64,000 nt of DNA from Pseudomonas lurida (GTDB taxonomy: Bacteria > Pseudomonadota > Gammaproteobacteria > Pseudomonadales > Pseudomonadaceae), in NCBI RefSeq assembly GCF_002563895.1, contig NZ_PDJB01000001.1, positions 169,501 through 233,500 of the forward strand, in the 5' to 3' direction. Positions within the stretch are counted from its first letter, which is position 1, and the number at the start of each line of letters is the position of its first letter. This document shows positions 17,213 through 28,600 of the stretch, piece by piece. The position numbers were made by a program, and so were the translations under genes. The notes below the pieces were generated by a model that was not told the origin of the DNA, did no database searches, and was given only the letters and a program-made list of their open reading frames with translations.

Positions 17213-19693
17213 ATGCTGCGAACCCTCCCACTCAGTGCCTCAGGCCGGTTGCGGCTGCTCATCGGGGTAACCTTGTGCAGCCAGTTGCTGATGCCCACCT
17301 TTGCCATGGCCGACGCGGCCTATGACGCCCTGATCATCCAGGCGCGCAACGGCAACTTCACACCCGCCCTGACTCAATTGCGCCAACTGCCTGCCGAGCG
17401 TCAGACGCCAGGCCAGATCAGCGACCACCTGGTAATTGCCGGTTGGGCCGGCCAGGATGCCGAAGTGCTGAAGGTGTACGAGGCCCAGGGTCAGAATCGC
17501 AACTTGACCGCCCAGGCGCTGGCCACGGTCGCACGTACCTATCGCAACCAGAAGCAGTGGGCGCAGGCCGAGGCGGTCTATCGCAAGGCGCTGCTGCGTG
17601 AGCCGAACAATGTCGACCTGCAACTGGGCCTTGCCCTCACCCAGGCCGATGGCGGTAAAACCAGCGAAGCGGTGCAACGCGCCCGCGCCCTGGTGGCCGC
17701 CAAACCCGACGACCCCAACCGGCGCATGGCCCTCGGCTACGCACTGACTCGCGCCGGCTTGCAGTTCGACGCGCTGCATGAGTTCGACCAGGCGTTTATC
17801 CGCGCCGGCAATAAACCGGAAGTGGCCCGCGAATACATCGTCGCCTTGCAAAAGGCGCGTTTGCCGGAGCCTGCGTTGCGCCTGTCGGCCCAGCGTCCGG
17901 GGCTGGTGGACCCTGTGACCCAGCGTCGCCTGGAAGGTGACCTGGCGGCCGAGCGCGTGCGCATGGCCGAGTTCGCCACGCGTAGCGAGAAAGAACGCTA
18001 TGTCATCGCGGATCGGGCCTTGCAGGGCTACGACCAGCTCCTCGCGCGTTGGACCCCGGACGCCACGGCCCGTGACGATGTGCTGATCTGGCGCATCGAT
18101 CGCCTGGGCGCGCTCAAGGCACGGGCGCGTACCGCTGACGTGATCCGCGAGTACGAAACCCTCAAGGCCGAAGGTGTGCAATTGCCCACCTACGCCGTGC
18201 GTTGGGTGGCGGCGTCCTACCTCGACCAACGCCAACCGGAAAAAGCCGAACCGTTGTACCGCCAGGCGCTGAGCGCCCCCGATGCCGAGCCGGATGATCG
18301 CGTCGAAGACACCACGGCGTTGTTCTACGCCTTGCAGGAAAGCGACAAAGCCGACGATGCTCGCGAGGTCGCCAACAACCTGGCCAAAAGCCAAAACCCA
18401 CGGGTGGAGCTCAAGGGCTTGCCGGTCGGCAACCCCAGCGACGCGTGGATGGATGCGCAACAACTGTCAGCCCAGGCTGGCGTCTTCGGCGGCGACCTGC
18501 CGGGCAGCGAAGCCGGCCTGGAGGCGTTGGTGGCCAAAGCCCCTGGCAATGTCGGCCTGCGCCTGGCCCAGGCCGACATGTACCGCGCCCGCGATTTGCC
18601 CCGGCGCGCCGAAGGCATCCTCAAGGAAACCGAAGCCCAGGCTCCGCGTGATATTGGCCTGGAAGTGAGCCAGGCCTACACCGCCATGGACCTGCAGGAG
18701 TGGCGCCAGCTCGACGTGCTCACCGATGACGTGGTGGCACGCAACCCGGACAACCGCCAGGTGCAGCGCCTCAGCCGCCTGCGCGATGTGCATGACATGG
18801 CCGAGCTGCGGGTCGAGGCCTACACCGGTAAAAGCTTCGGCGGTGGTAACAACGGCGATGCGGGTGCCGTCTCCGGGAGCCGTGACTGGGGGATTGAAAG
18901 CCGCCTCTACACGCCACCCATCGACGAAGACTGGCGCCTGTTCGCCGGTGCCGGCTATGCCCGCGCCGATTTCGAAGAGGGGACCGGCCAGCACCGTTGG
19001 CAGGTTGTCGGCGTAGAGCGGCGTACCCGCGACATGACCATTGAAGCCGAGGTCTCCAACCACTCCTACGGCGATGGCTCAAAACAAGGCGCCGCCGTGT
19101 CGATTGCCCGTGACATCAATGACAACTGGCAATACGGCGGCAGCCTTGGCTACCTCCTGTCCACCACGCCGCTGCGAGCGTTGAACGACGGGGTCACGGC
19201 CAATGGCGGCAGCGGTTTCATCCGCTGGCGTGCCAACGAAAGCCGCGAGTGGAAGCTGACCCTCAGCCCGTCCCATTTCAGTGATGGCAACGACCGCTTC
19301 GAGGCCTTGCTCAGCGGCCGTGAAGGCCTTTACAGCTCATCCAAAGTGCAAGTGGACCTGGGCCTGGAAGTCGGCGCCAGCCGCAACAGCAAGGAAGACA
19401 CGGTCTATTTCAACCCGAAGTCGGACTTCACCGTGTTGCCGGTCCTCAACATCAACCATGTGCTCTATCGCCGCTACGAGACCCAGTGGAGTCAGCAGTT
19501 CCAGGTCGGTGCGGGTACGTATAGCCAGCGGGATTATTCCACCGGTGGCATCGGTCTGGTCGGCTACGGCCAACGTTTTCGCTGGAACGATGTACTGGAC
19601 GCCGGCGCCAACCTGAGCCTGATCAGCCGACCTTACGACGGTGATCGTGAACGCGATCTGCGTTTGCTCGTCGACCTCACTTACCGTTTCTAG
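17213..19693 (+). CDS. pgaA: PgaA, poly-beta-1,6-N-acetylglucosamine export porin
   Basis: 826 residues from the ATG at 17213, preceded by TAAGGAAG; the frame is open 60 bp further but without a better start. A signal peptide (LLIGVTLCSQLLMPTFAMA) leads into a periplasmic superhelix of TPR motifs, up to about residue 510 (AQALATVARTYRNQKQWAQA; EPNNVDLQLGLALTQ). The C-terminal beta-barrel ends in LLVDLTYRF, with the terminal Phe of outer-membrane barrels. E. coli PgaA has 807 residues and the same layout; its TPR part binds PgaB and guides deacetylated polymer through the barrel. The gene order pgaA-B-C-D confirms the call. Its leader contains several GGA motifs that could bind RsmA/CsrA. Confidence 0.95.
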   Translation: MLRTLPLSASGRLRLLIGVTLCSQLLMPTFAMADAAYDALIIQARNGNFTPALTQLRQLPAERQTPGQISDHLVIAGWAGQDAEVLKVYEAQGQNRNLTAQALATVARTYRNQKQWAQAEAVYRKALLREPNNVDLQLGLALTQADGGKTSEAVQRARALVAAKPDDPNRRMALGYALTRAGLQFDALHEFDQAFIRAGNKPEVAREYIVALQKARLPEPALRLSAQRPGLVDPVTQRRLEGDLAAERVRMAEFATRSEKERYVIADRALQGYDQLLARWTPDATARDDVLIWRIDRLGALKARARTADVIREYETLKAEGVQLPTYAVRWVAASYLDQRQPEKAEPLYRQALSAPDAEPDDRVEDTTALFYALQESDKADDAREVANNLAKSQNPRVELKGLPVGNPSDAWMDAQQLSAQAGVFGGDLPGSEAGLEALVAKAPGNVGLRLAQADMYRARDLPRRAEGILKETEAQAPRDIGLEVSQAYTAMDLQEWRQLDVLTDDVVARNPDNRQVQRLSRLRDVHDMAELRVEAYTGKSFGGGNNGDAGAVSGSRDWGIESRLYTPPIDEDWRLFAGAGYARADFEEGTGQHRWQVVGVERRTRDMTIEAEVSNHSYGDGSKQGAAVSIARDINDNWQYGGSLGYLLSTTPLRALNDGVTANGGSGFIRWRANESREWKLTLSPSHFSDGNDRFEALLSGREGLYSSSKVQVDLGLEVGASRNSKEDTVYFNPKSDFTVLPVLNINHVLYRRYETQWSQQFQVGAGTYSQRDYSTGGIGLVGYGQRFRWNDVLDAGANLSLISRPYDGDRERDLRLLVDLTYRF

Positions 19694-19705
19694 AAGAGCC
19701 TGACC

Positions 19706-21703
19706 ATGACCGTCCTCAGCCGTTGCCTGTTGATCCTGGGCGTAATGCTGGCCAGTGCCTGCGCCCAGCAACCCGCGCCTTTCACTCCACCCGCCGAGCG
19801 GCCGACACCGGCCAACGAAGCGCCGTGGCCGAAAAACCATTTCCTGGGCATTGCCTACCACGATATCGAAGACCGCGATCCCGATCAGGCGGTGGTGGCG
19901 GTGCGCACCGAGCGTCTGATCGAGCAGTTGGCCTGGCTGCGCGAGAATGGCTACCAGGCGGTCAGCGTCGACCAGATCCTGGCGGCCCGCAACGGTGGCC
20001 CGGCATTGCCGCCCAAAGCCATCTTGCTCAGCTTCGATGACGGCTATTCGAGCTTCTACACGCGGGTGATGCCGATCCTGCGCGCCTACCACTGGCCGGC
20101 GTTGCTGGCGCCCGTGGGCTACTGGATCGACACGCCGCTGAACAAACCCGTGGACTTCGCCGGGCAGCCACGGCCACGTGGCGAGTTCCTCACCTGGCAG
20201 CAGATCCGCGAAGTGTCCCAGTCGGGCCTGGTGGAAATCGCGGCGCACACCGATGCCAGTCACACCGGCATTCTGGCCAACCCGCAGGGCAACCTGGAGC
20301 CGGCGGCGACCTCGCTGCGCTTTGACCCGGCCACGGGGCGCTATGAAAGCCAGGCACAGTTCGACGCGCGGATGCGTGCCGATGTGGTGGCGATCTCCAA
20401 CAAGATCCAAACAGTCACCGGCAAGAAACCACGCGTGTGGGTCTGGCCGTACGGTGCAGCCAAGGGCACTTCGTTGGCGATTGTTGGCGAGCAGGGCTAC
20501 CAGATGGCCCTGACCCTGGAAGATGGCCTCGACAGCTCTAATGACTTGATGAACAGCCCGCGCTTCCTGGTGGCTTCCGACCCGGACGGCGAGCACTTCG
20601 CCAACAGCATCGTCGCGGCGCAAGCCAAGGCCCCTATGCGCGTGTTGCATGTGGACCTGGATAACGTCTACGACCCGGACCCGGCCCAACAGGCTCGCAA
20701 CCTCGACCAGCTGGTGCAAAGGGTGGTGGACATGGGGGCAGGTACGGTGTTCCTGCAAGCCTTCGCCGACCCCAAGGGTGACGGCCTGGTGCATGAACTG
20801 TACTTCCCCAACCGCCACCTGCCAGTACGCGCCGACTTGTTCAACCGTGTCTCATGGCAACTGCACACCCGTGCCCATGCCGCGGTGTATGCCTGGATGC
20901 CGGTGCTCAGCTTTGCCCTCGACCCCAAGCTGCCCCGCGTGACGCGCTGGGACCCGGAAACCGGCAAGACCGGCCTTGACCCGGACCAGTACAAACGCTT
21001 GTCGCCGTTTGACCCGCAGGTGCGCAAGATCATCGGTGAGATCTACGAGGACCTGGCGCGCAACAACGCCATCGACGGTGTGCTGTACCACGACGATGCG
21101 GTGTTCAACGACTTCGAGGACGCCAGCCCTGGCGCGCTCAAGGCGTACGCCGCCAACGGCCTGCCAAACAGCATCGAGGCCCTGCGTGCCGACCCGGCAG
21201 TGATGCAGCGCTGGACACGTTTCAAGAGCCGCTACCTGATCGACTTCACCAACGAGCTGACCGCCAAGGTCCGTGCCATTGGTGGGCCGCAGGTGCAGAC
21301 CGCGCGCAATATCTTTGCCGAGCCGATGCTCAATCCCGGCAGCGAGACCTGGTTCGCGCAGAATCTCGATGATTTCCTCCAGACCTACGACTGGACCGCG
21401 CCCATGGCCATGCCGTTGATGGAAGGCCAGGAATACAAGACCTCCAATGCCTGGCTGGAGAAGCTGGTGGCGACGGTCAAGGCGCGCCCCGGCGCGATGG
21501 AGCGCACCGTGTTCGAACTGCAAGCCAAAGACTGGCGCACCAAGGCTGCGCCGGATATCGACGCCGTGCAGATGGCTGAATGGATGGGTGTGCTCAAGCG
21601 CCAGGGTGTCACGAGTTTTGGCTACTACCCGGACAACTTCCTGGAAAACTCCCCGGACCTGAAGACTGTACGTCCGGCCCTTTCCAATCAATGGAACCCT
21701 TGA
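19706..21703 (+). CDS. pgaB: PgaB, poly-beta-1,6-N-acetylglucosamine N-deacetylase lipoprotein
   Basis: 665 residues, starting 12 bp after pgaA. The signal peptide ends in the lipobox LASACA. The CE4 deacetylase domain shows [13 protein letters not shown] (the metal-binding/catalytic Asp pair) and [12 protein letters not shown] (metal-binding His). The C-terminal half is the GH-like PNAG-binding and hydrolase domain ([26 protein letters not shown]). PgaB partially deacetylates the polymer in the periplasm, which is needed for export through PgaA. Length matches E. coli PgaB (672 residues). Confidence 0.95.
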   Translation: MTVLSRCLLILGVMLASACAQQPAPFTPPAERPTPANEAPWPKNHFLGIAYHDIEDRDPDQAVVAVRTERLIEQLAWLRENGYQAVSVDQILAARNGGPALPPKAILLSFDDGYSSFYTRVMPILRAYHWPALLAPVGYWIDTPLNKPVDFAGQPRPRGEFLTWQQIREVSQSGLVEIAAHTDASHTGILANPQGNLEPAATSLRFDPATGRYESQAQFDARMRADVVAISNKIQTVTGKKPRVWVWPYGAAKGTSLAIVGEQGYQMALTLEDGLDSSNDLMNSPRFLVASDPDGEHFANSIVAAQAKAPMRVLHVDLDNVYDPDPAQQARNLDQLVQRVVDMGAGTVFLQAFADPKGDGLVHELYFPNRHLPVRADLFNRVSWQLHTRAHAAVYAWMPVLSFALDPKLPRVTRWDPETGKTGLDPDQYKRLSPFDPQVRKIIGEIYEDLARNNAIDGVLYHDDAVFNDFEDASPGALKAYAANGLPNSIEALRADPAVMQRWTRFKSRYLIDFTNELTAKVRAIGGPQVQTARNIFAEPMLNPGSETWFAQNLDDFLQTYDWTAPMAMPLMEGQEYKTSNAWLEKLVATVKARPGAMERTVFELQAKDWRTKAAPDIDAVQMAEWMGVLKRQGVTSFGYYPDNFLENSPDLKTVRPALSNQWNP

Positions 21704-21705
21704 CC

Positions 21706-23046
21706 ATGTTCGACAGAATCCTGGCTTTATTGGTGCTGGCATTGGTATTGGGCGTGCCCCTGGGCCTGATCTTCCTGGTCACCGGGCAGTTCCTGATGGA
21801 CTTTGTTTTTTTCTACCCGCTGTTCATGTCAGCGCTGTGGATCGCAGGCGGCCTGTATTTCTGGCTGCACTGGGAGCGGCACTGGCCTTGGGAAGAAGAC
21901 ACACCGGCACCCACGCTGGCGGGCAACCCGCTGATCTCGATCATCATCCCTTGCTACAACGAGGGGGATAACGTCGCCGATACCATGCGGGCAGCGCTCG
22001 GTCAGCTGTACCCGAATATTGAAGTGATTGCGGTGAACGACGGCTCCCAAGACAACACCGCTGCCGTACTCGACGCACTGGCCCTGGAGAACCCGCGCCT
22101 GCGCGTACTGCACCTGGCGCAGAACCAGGGCAAGGCCGTGGCCCTGCGCATGGGCGCCGTGGCCGCGCGCAGTGAATACCTGGTGTGCATCGACGGCGAC
22201 GCGCTACTGGATAAAAACGCTGCGGCCTACATGGTTGCGCCGATGCTCGATAACCCGCGCCTGGGTGCCGTGACTGGCAACCCGCGCATTCGTACACGTT
22301 CGACTTTGATCGGCCGGGTACAGGTGGGTGAGTTCTCTTCGATCATCGGTTTGATCAAGCGTACGCAACGGGTGTTCGGCCGCATCTTCACGGTGTCGGG
22401 TGTGGTGGTCGCGTTCCGTAAAAAGGCGCTCGACCGTATCGACTACTGGAGCACCGACATGATCACCGAGGACATCGATGTCAGTTGGAAGCTGCAGCTT
22501 GATCACTGGAGCATCTTCTACGAGCCACGTGCCCTGTGCTGGATCCTGATGCCCGAAACCGTCGGCGGCCTGTGGAAACAGCGTCTGCGGTGGGCCCAGG
22601 GCGGTGCCGAAGTGCTGTTCAAGAATATCCGCGGCATCTGGCAATGGCGTCATCGCTACTTGTGGCCGCTGTTGTTCGAATACTGCCTGTCCACTGGTTG
22701 GGCCTTCACCTTCCTGTTGTCGGTAATCTTCTGGGGCGTGGGCAAATTCATCCCACTGCCACAGGCCATCGCGGTGGACTCCCTGGTGCCGCCAGCGTTT
22801 ACCGGGCTGGTCCTGGCGATGGTGTGCCTGGCGCAGTTTGCGGTGAGCATCATGATCGACCGCCGCTACGAGAAAGACCTGTGGAAAACCCTGTTCTGGA
22901 CCGTGTGGTACCCGATGGTGTTCTGGCTGGTCAGCCTGTTCACCACCCTGGTCAGTTTTCCCAAGGTGCTGTTCAACCAGCATCAGAAGCGTGCGCGCTG
23001 GGTCAGTCCGGATCGCGGCATCAAACCTACTGAAGAGGAGGCGTGA
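21706..23046 (+). CDS. pgaC: PgaC, poly-beta-1,6-N-acetylglucosamine synthase (GT2)
   Basis: 446 residues from the ATG at 21706, two bases after the pgaB stop. Two N-terminal membrane helices precede the GT2 domain: [29 protein letters not shown] (DxD-like metal site), [10 protein letters not shown] (the TED catalytic base) and the product-binding QRLRWAQGG. Two or more C-terminal membrane helices follow. It polymerises UDP-GlcNAc at the inner membrane together with PgaD; c-di-GMP activates the complex in E. coli. An ATG at 21691, inside the pgaB end, is a less likely start. Confidence 0.95.
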   Translation: MFDRILALLVLALVLGVPLGLIFLVTGQFLMDFVFFYPLFMSALWIAGGLYFWLHWERHWPWEEDTPAPTLAGNPLISIIIPCYNEGDNVADTMRAALGQLYPNIEVIAVNDGSQDNTAAVLDALALENPRLRVLHLAQNQGKAVALRMGAVAARSEYLVCIDGDALLDKNAAAYMVAPMLDNPRLGAVTGNPRIRTRSTLIGRVQVGEFSSIIGLIKRTQRVFGRIFTVSGVVVAFRKKALDRIDYWSTDMITEDIDVSWKLQLDHWSIFYEPRALCWILMPETVGGLWKQRLRWAQGGAEVLFKNIRGIWQWRHRYLWPLLFEYCLSTGWAFTFLLSVIFWGVGKFIPLPQAIAVDSLVPPAFTGLVLAMVCLAQFAVSIMIDRRYEKDLWKTLFWTVWYPMVFWLVSLFTTLVSFPKVLFNQHQKRARWVSPDRGIKPTEEEA

Positions 23047-23048
23047 TC

Positions 23049-23531
23049 ATGAAACTGGTCAGAACTCGCCAACGTACGGTGATGTGGATCATTGATGTGC
23101 TGTTGACCCTGATGGCCTGGGCCGGGTTGATCTGGCTGCTGGCGCGCGGGATTAACTCGATGCTGGAAACCCACGGTGGGCCTCGGATCGAGGCGCCGAT
23201 TTTTGCCGCGCTCAACACCCTGCAGATCTACCTGTGGATCGCCCTGTTCAACGCTGTGATCCTGATCAGCTGGGCGCGCTACCAGCAACGCCGAGGCCGC
23301 AAGTTCGCCCAGCGTCGCGCCGAGGCCAAGGCCTTGAGCGACCAGAACCTGAGTGAGAGCTTCAGCCTGGGGGACGGGGACCTCGAGCAATTGCGTCGAC
23401 CTGGGGTGCTGGTGATCCATAACGACGAGGACGGCGGCGTCGCAGAAGTGAAGTCCCATGTGTCCCGCGATGTCGAAAAACCGGGGCTCACGCTGGTACC
23501 TGGCAAGGACCAGAACAAGGACGCTAGTTAA
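23049..23531 (+). CDS. pgaD: PgaD, accessory subunit of PNAG synthase
   Basis: 160 residues from the ATG at 23049, eight bases after GAGGAGG; the overlapping GTG at 23043 is too close to that site. Two membrane helices are clear (VMWIIDVLLTLMAWAGLIWLL; LYLWIALFNAVILISWARY), separated by a periplasmic loop. A charged cytoplasmic tail follows. PgaD is required with PgaC for polymer synthesis and for the c-di-GMP response in E. coli. Sequence conservation in this family is low, so position in the operon and topology carry most of the weight. Confidence 0.9.
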   Translation: MKLVRTRQRTVMWIIDVLLTLMAWAGLIWLLARGINSMLETHGGPRIEAPIFAALNTLQIYLWIALFNAVILISWARYQQRRGRKFAQRRAEAKALSDQNLSESFSLGDGDLEQLRRPGVLVIHNDEDGGVAEVKSHVSRDVEKPGLTLVPGKDQNKDAS

Positions 23532-23547
23532 GAACGCACGGTATTGG

Positions 23548-23574
23548 ATCGTTCCCATGCAAGGTGGGAACGAT
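23548..23574 (+). terminator. Terminator-like hairpin after pgaD
   Basis: ATCGTTCCCA and TGGGAACGAT form a perfect 10-bp stem with a 7-nt loop, 17 bp after pgaD. Only a short T-rich stretch (TTTCGCTT) follows. It probably ends the pga transcript. Confidence 0.6.
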
Positions 23575-23898
23575 TTCGCTTAATCCCGACAAATGGGATC
23601 CAATTCACAAAAACGCCGAGAACTTTTCTGATCTTTTCGGTACTAACTTATCTCGGAAGGAACTTGATGGCTAACTAATAGCATCTATAAGTTCCCCGAA
23701 GAAATGCGATCAACTGTGCTGCCGCTTGTCGGAATAATACTCCCAGCTACAAGCCTGCGGCGCTTTGTATAATTTTTAGTTGTTATTAATCAATAGGTTG
23801 TGCGAGTAACTAGTTCCAACTTCAAACGGGCTCATTTTTTTGAGTGCGTCGAAGTTCGATGTTAGTTTGCCGCCCCCTTGATTGTCGACGGATCGAAC
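23575..23898. other. AT-rich intergenic region upstream of the TPS/CDI locus
   Basis: This 324-bp stretch is clearly richer in A/T than the surrounding genes (for example GTATAATTTTTAGTTGTTAT near 23770). It presumably contains the promoter of the tpsB-tpsA operon. I see no coding sequence and no strong inverted repeat; TATAAT at about 23768 could be a -10 element, but no matching -35 is convincing. Confidence 0.45.
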
Positions 23899-25623
23899 AT
23901 GTCTCTGTTATTGCCACGGACTCGGTTATTACTGTGCACTTTCTTGCTCGCCTATATGAGCCTGAACAGTGCTACGGCTGCCCCTACGCCTGGGGATCAG
24001 GACCTGATCCGCGATCGGCAGAACCGCCTGCTCGAAGAGCAACGCCGCCGCCTCGAGGAACTCCAGGACCTGCCGGGCAAAGGCACCCAGTCCCCGGCCC
24101 CGGACACCCCTGCCGACAATCGTTGCTTTGCGATCAAGGACATCCAGCTGCAGGGGGCAGACAGCCTGTCGGCGTCGGACCGCGCGCGCCTGCTCAAGCC
24201 TTATGTCGGCCAATGCCTGGGGGTGTCGCAGCTTAATGAACTGCTCAAGGTCATCACTGACTTCTACATCGCCAAAGGCCGTGTCACCAGCCGTGCCTAC
24301 CTGCCGCAGCAAGACCTTTCCAGCGGCCACCTGCAGGTGCTTGTAGTGGAAGGCAAGCTCGAAGGCTTGAAAGGTGCCCAAGGCAGCACCGTCACCGATC
24401 GCGAACTGGCGATGGCTTTCCCCGGCAAGGTGGGCGAGCCGCTAAATTTGCGTGAAGTCGAACAACTGGTCGACCAACTGAGCCGCTTGCCCTCCAAGCA
24501 GGCACACATGGAACTGACCCCCGGCAGCCAGGTGGGCGGCAGCGACGTCGTGGTCAAGAACACCCCGCAAAAGCCGTGGCGCGCCAGCCTGTCGCGTAAC
24601 AATGACGGCCAGAAGAGCACCGGCGAACAGCAATGGGGGGCCGGCCTTGAGTGGGACAGCCCCCTGGGCCTTGCCGATCAACTGATACTGCGCGGCGGCC
24701 ACGACGCCATGAGTGACCACCAGAAAACCTCGAAAAACAGCATGCTCTACTACAACGTGCCGTGGGGCTGGTGGAACTTCAGTTACACCTACAGCGAGAG
24801 CGACTACCGCACCCTCGGTGATGTGGATGGCTTCAAGTTCAAGCAGTCCGGCGACAGCCAGAACCACCAACTGCGCGCCGAACGTGTGATCCATCGTGAC
24901 GACGTGAGCAAGACCTCGGTGAACGTCGGCCTTGCCCATCTGCGTACCAACAACTACCTGCTCGACGCGCGCCTGGCCCCCAGCAGCAACCGCCTCAGCG
25001 AATTCCAGGTCGGCATCAACCACGGGCGACGTATCGGCAGTGCCTTCGTCAACCTCGACCTCGGCATGCAGAACGGCATCGGCGCCTTTGACGCACAGAG
25101 CAACGACCAGGAACGCGATCGCGAGGGCAACCTCACGCCCACGCCGAACTACCGCAAATACACCGCCACGCTCAGCTACCTGCAACCGTTCACGCTGTGG
25201 GGCGAGTCGTTCAGTTTCTCCAGCCTGGCCACCGGGCAGCGCAGTGAAGACGTGCTGTTCAGCCCGCAACGTATCAGCCTCGGCGGGTCGGCTTCGGTAC
25301 GCGGCTACAAGGACCAGCAACTCACCGGCGACAGCGGTGGCTACTGGCGCAACGATATTCGCTGGGCTCGCCCTGTGACGTGGGACTGGATGCGCCCGGC
25401 GTTCCTGGAGTACGGCGCCAGCGTCGGCTACGACCAGGGTGTGATCCGCAATGACCGCTACAACGACAACCTCCATGGCCGGGTCTCGAGCAACTCCCTG
25501 GAGCTGTTTGCCCGCGGCAGGAACGTCAGCGCCAGCGTGACCTTCGCCCACTCCCTGGAACGACCTGCGGTGATGAGCGAGCGCGAAGCGCCGATCTATT
25601 TCCGCATGGATTTCTACCTGTAA
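23899..25623 (+). CDS. TpsB/CdiB-type outer-membrane transporter (ShlB/FhaC/HecB family)
   Basis: 574 residues from the ATG at 23899; an in-frame TTG at 23878 is less likely. A signal peptide ends at about residue 28 (NSATAAPTPG). Next come an amphipathic basic helix (NRLLEEQRRRLEEL) and two POTRA domains (CFAIKDIQLQGADSLS; VTDFYIAKGRVTSRAYLPQQD, quoted in part). The 16-strand barrel contains the conserved late motif RISLGGSASVRGYKDQQLTGD and ends in YFRMDFYL. It secretes the following TpsA protein through the outer membrane. The order B then A matches E. coli-type cdiBA rather than the Burkholderia bcpAIOB order. Confidence 0.93.
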   Translation: MSLLLPRTRLLLCTFLLAYMSLNSATAAPTPGDQDLIRDRQNRLLEEQRRRLEELQDLPGKGTQSPAPDTPADNRCFAIKDIQLQGADSLSASDRARLLKPYVGQCLGVSQLNELLKVITDFYIAKGRVTSRAYLPQQDLSSGHLQVLVVEGKLEGLKGAQGSTVTDRELAMAFPGKVGEPLNLREVEQLVDQLSRLPSKQAHMELTPGSQVGGSDVVVKNTPQKPWRASLSRNNDGQKSTGEQQWGAGLEWDSPLGLADQLILRGGHDAMSDHQKTSKNSMLYYNVPWGWWNFSYTYSESDYRTLGDVDGFKFKQSGDSQNHQLRAERVIHRDDVSKTSVNVGLAHLRTNNYLLDARLAPSSNRLSEFQVGINHGRRIGSAFVNLDLGMQNGIGAFDAQSNDQERDREGNLTPTPNYRKYTATLSYLQPFTLWGESFSFSSLATGQRSEDVLFSPQRISLGGSASVRGYKDQQLTGDSGGYWRNDIRWARPVTWDWMRPAFLEYGASVGYDQGVIRNDRYNDNLHGRVSSNSLELFARGRNVSASVTFAHSLERPAVMSEREAPIYFRMDFYL

Positions 25624-25653
25624 TTCAACGCCCGCTGCCCTGAGATCTTGAAT

Positions 25654-28600
25654 ATGGACGTTCGCCCTGTTTCTGCCCTGAAAAGCCTGACCCAGCGTGG
25701 CCTTGCGCTGATCCTGGCCAATGCGCTGTTCTGGCAGCCGCTGCTGGCCCATGCCGACGGCATTGTCGTCAGTGGCCCGGGCACCACGGTCGGGCAGGCA
25801 GGCAATGGCGTGCCGGTGGTGAATATCGCCACGCCCAATGGCAGCGGCTTGTCGCACAACCAGTTCAAAGACTACAACGTCGGCCCCAACGGCGTGATCC
25901 TCAACAACGCCAGCGGGCCGGTGCAAAGCACGCAACTGGGCGGGATCATCGTCGGCAACCCGAACCTCAGGGGCGGCGCCGCCAGTGTGATCCTCAACGA
26001 AGTCAAAGGTGGCAGCCCCAGCCAGTTGCGCGGTTATACCGAGGTGGCCGGCCAGTCGGCGAAGGTCATCGTGGCCAACCCCTACGGCATCAGTTGCAAC
26101 GGCTGCGGCTTCATCAACACCCCCAACGTCACCCTGACCACCGGCAAACCGGTGATCGACAAAGTCGGTCGCCTGGACCACTACCAGGTCGATGGCGGCG
26201 CCGTGACGATCGACGGCCAGGGGTTGAACGCAAGTAACGTGGACCGCTTCGAAATCATCACCCGCTCCGCCAAGATCAACGCGAAGATCAACGCCCGCCA
26301 ACTGGCCGTGATCGCCGGGCGCAACGACGTCGATGCACAAAGCCTGAAGACCACCGCCCGTGCTGACGACGGCAGCGCCAAGCCGGAACTGGCGATCGAC
26401 TCCAGCGCCCTGGGCGGCATGTATGCCGGCGCGATCAAGTTGGTGGGCACCGAGGCGGGAGTCGGCGTGAAGCTCGACGGCACGCTCGCCGCCAGCGGTG
26501 GTGATATCCAGCTCGATGCCAACGGTCACTTGAGCATGGCCCAGGCCGCGTCCAGTGGCGCGGTGGACATTAAAGCGGCGAGCCTCGACGCGGGCGGGCC
26601 GGTATATGCCGGCACCACGCTCAAGGTGCAAACCAAGGGCGAGCTGAAGAACCGCAAGACCCTCGCCGCACGTGACAGCATCACCCTGGCCAGCAACGGC
26701 AAGTTGACCAACAACGGCATCATCGAAGCCGGGGTCAACGCCGACAACACCCGTAATCCCAAGGGGGACGTCAAGCTCGACGCCCAGCACATCACCAACA
26801 CCGGCACGGTGATCGCCAACCGCACGCTCACCGCCAACGCCGCGCAAACCCTGGACAACCAGGGCGGCACCTTGAGCGCGACACAGGCGCTGACTGTCAG
26901 CGCCGACCGTGTCGACAACCAGAACAAGGGTCGCCTGCTCAGCGACAATGCGCTGACCGTCACCAGCGCTCAACTCAACAACAGCCACAACGGCGTGATC
27001 TCCAGCGACGGCGCACAGACCCTCAATGTCAGTGGTTTGCTGGACAACAGCGCAGGCGGCTCCATCGACAGCACGGGCGCCTTCGAACTGCACGGCCAAA
27101 CTTTCGACAACAGCGCCGGCAGCCTTACCGCTGGCGGCGCGATCACCCTCGACCTGCTCGGTGACCTGATCAACCGCAACGGCAAGCTGGCAAGTGCCGG
27201 CCCTCTGCTGATCCAGCGCGCCGGCCACATTGATAACCAGGGCGGCAAGCTCGCCAGCCAGGGCCTGCTGACACTTTTCGCCAACAGCATCGACAACCAG
27301 GCGAGCGGCACTTTGGCTGCCAACGATGACCTGGCCCTCACCGTGGACGGTCTGGTGCAGAACGGCGCCAATGGACTTATCCACAGTGAGAAGGCTGGGC
27401 TGAACCTGAAGGTTGGCACCCTGGAAAACGACGGCGGGCGGCTCGCGGCCAAGGCCGGTGACGTGCTGATCGATGCCCGCCAGTTCAACAACGGCAGCGG
27501 CGCCGTATTCGCCGCCCAGCGTGTGTCTCTGCGGGGTGGGAATGTCGACAACGCCGGCCAGATCGCCGGGCAGGTGGTTGACGCCAAACTGGGCGGGGCA
27601 TTGGTCAACCGCGGTTTGATCGAAAGCGCCACGACCCTGGATATCGACACCGCCAGCCTGACCAATAGCGGCCAGATGCGCGCGTTGGGCGCCACTGGCA
27701 AAACCCGCTACGCCATCGGCGGCCTGCTGAACAACAGCGGCAGCCTGGAGACCGCCAACACCGAACTGAGCCTGGCTGCCGGCACCTTCCAGAACAGTGG
27801 TGGCAGCGTGCTGCATGTGGGCACGGGCGTGCTCGACCTCAGTGGTATCAGCCTCGACGACGTCGGCGGCAGCCTGGTGACCCATGGCGACCTGACCCTC
27901 GACAAAGACAACTGGACCAACAGCACTGCGATCCAGGCCGGGCGCCTGACCGTCAATGTCGACAACCTGCACCAGACCGCCAGCGGCAAGCTGCTCGGCA
28001 CCCGCAGCCTGGTCGGCAACGGCCGGGACTGGTCCGTCAGCGGTACCGTCGCCAGCCAGGGCACCCTCGACCTGTCGGTGGGCAACGTGCTCAATGACCA
28101 CGGCCTGATCTTCAGCGCCGGCGATATGGGCCTGCGTGTCGAGCGCCTGAAAAACCTCGCCGCCGATATCTACACCATGGGCAACCTGCGCATCGACCGA
28201 GACGGCCAGGGCGGGCTGGCGACCAGCATCATCAACAGCTCGGGCACGATCGAAAGCGAGCGCAACCTGATCCTCGCCGCCAGCACCCTCGAAAACGTCC
28301 GCACCGTGCTCACCACCGAATCCGGCATCTACAGTGCTTCGATCACACCGACCGCGTGTATCGAGCGCGTCACCGGCGGCGACTGCGACGGCGGCAAGCA
28401 GAACCGTCCGTTCCTGATCACCCAGCGTGATCACTTCATCGTCAGCGACGCCACCGCGGGGTCGAGCATCACCTCGGGTGGCAACATGCTGCTCACCGGT
28501 GGCTCGCTGCTCAACAGCAGCAGTAGCATCGCCGCTGGCGGCAACCTCAGCGCCATCGTCAACCAGTTGACCAACGTCGGCGTCGCGACCCACGACACCC

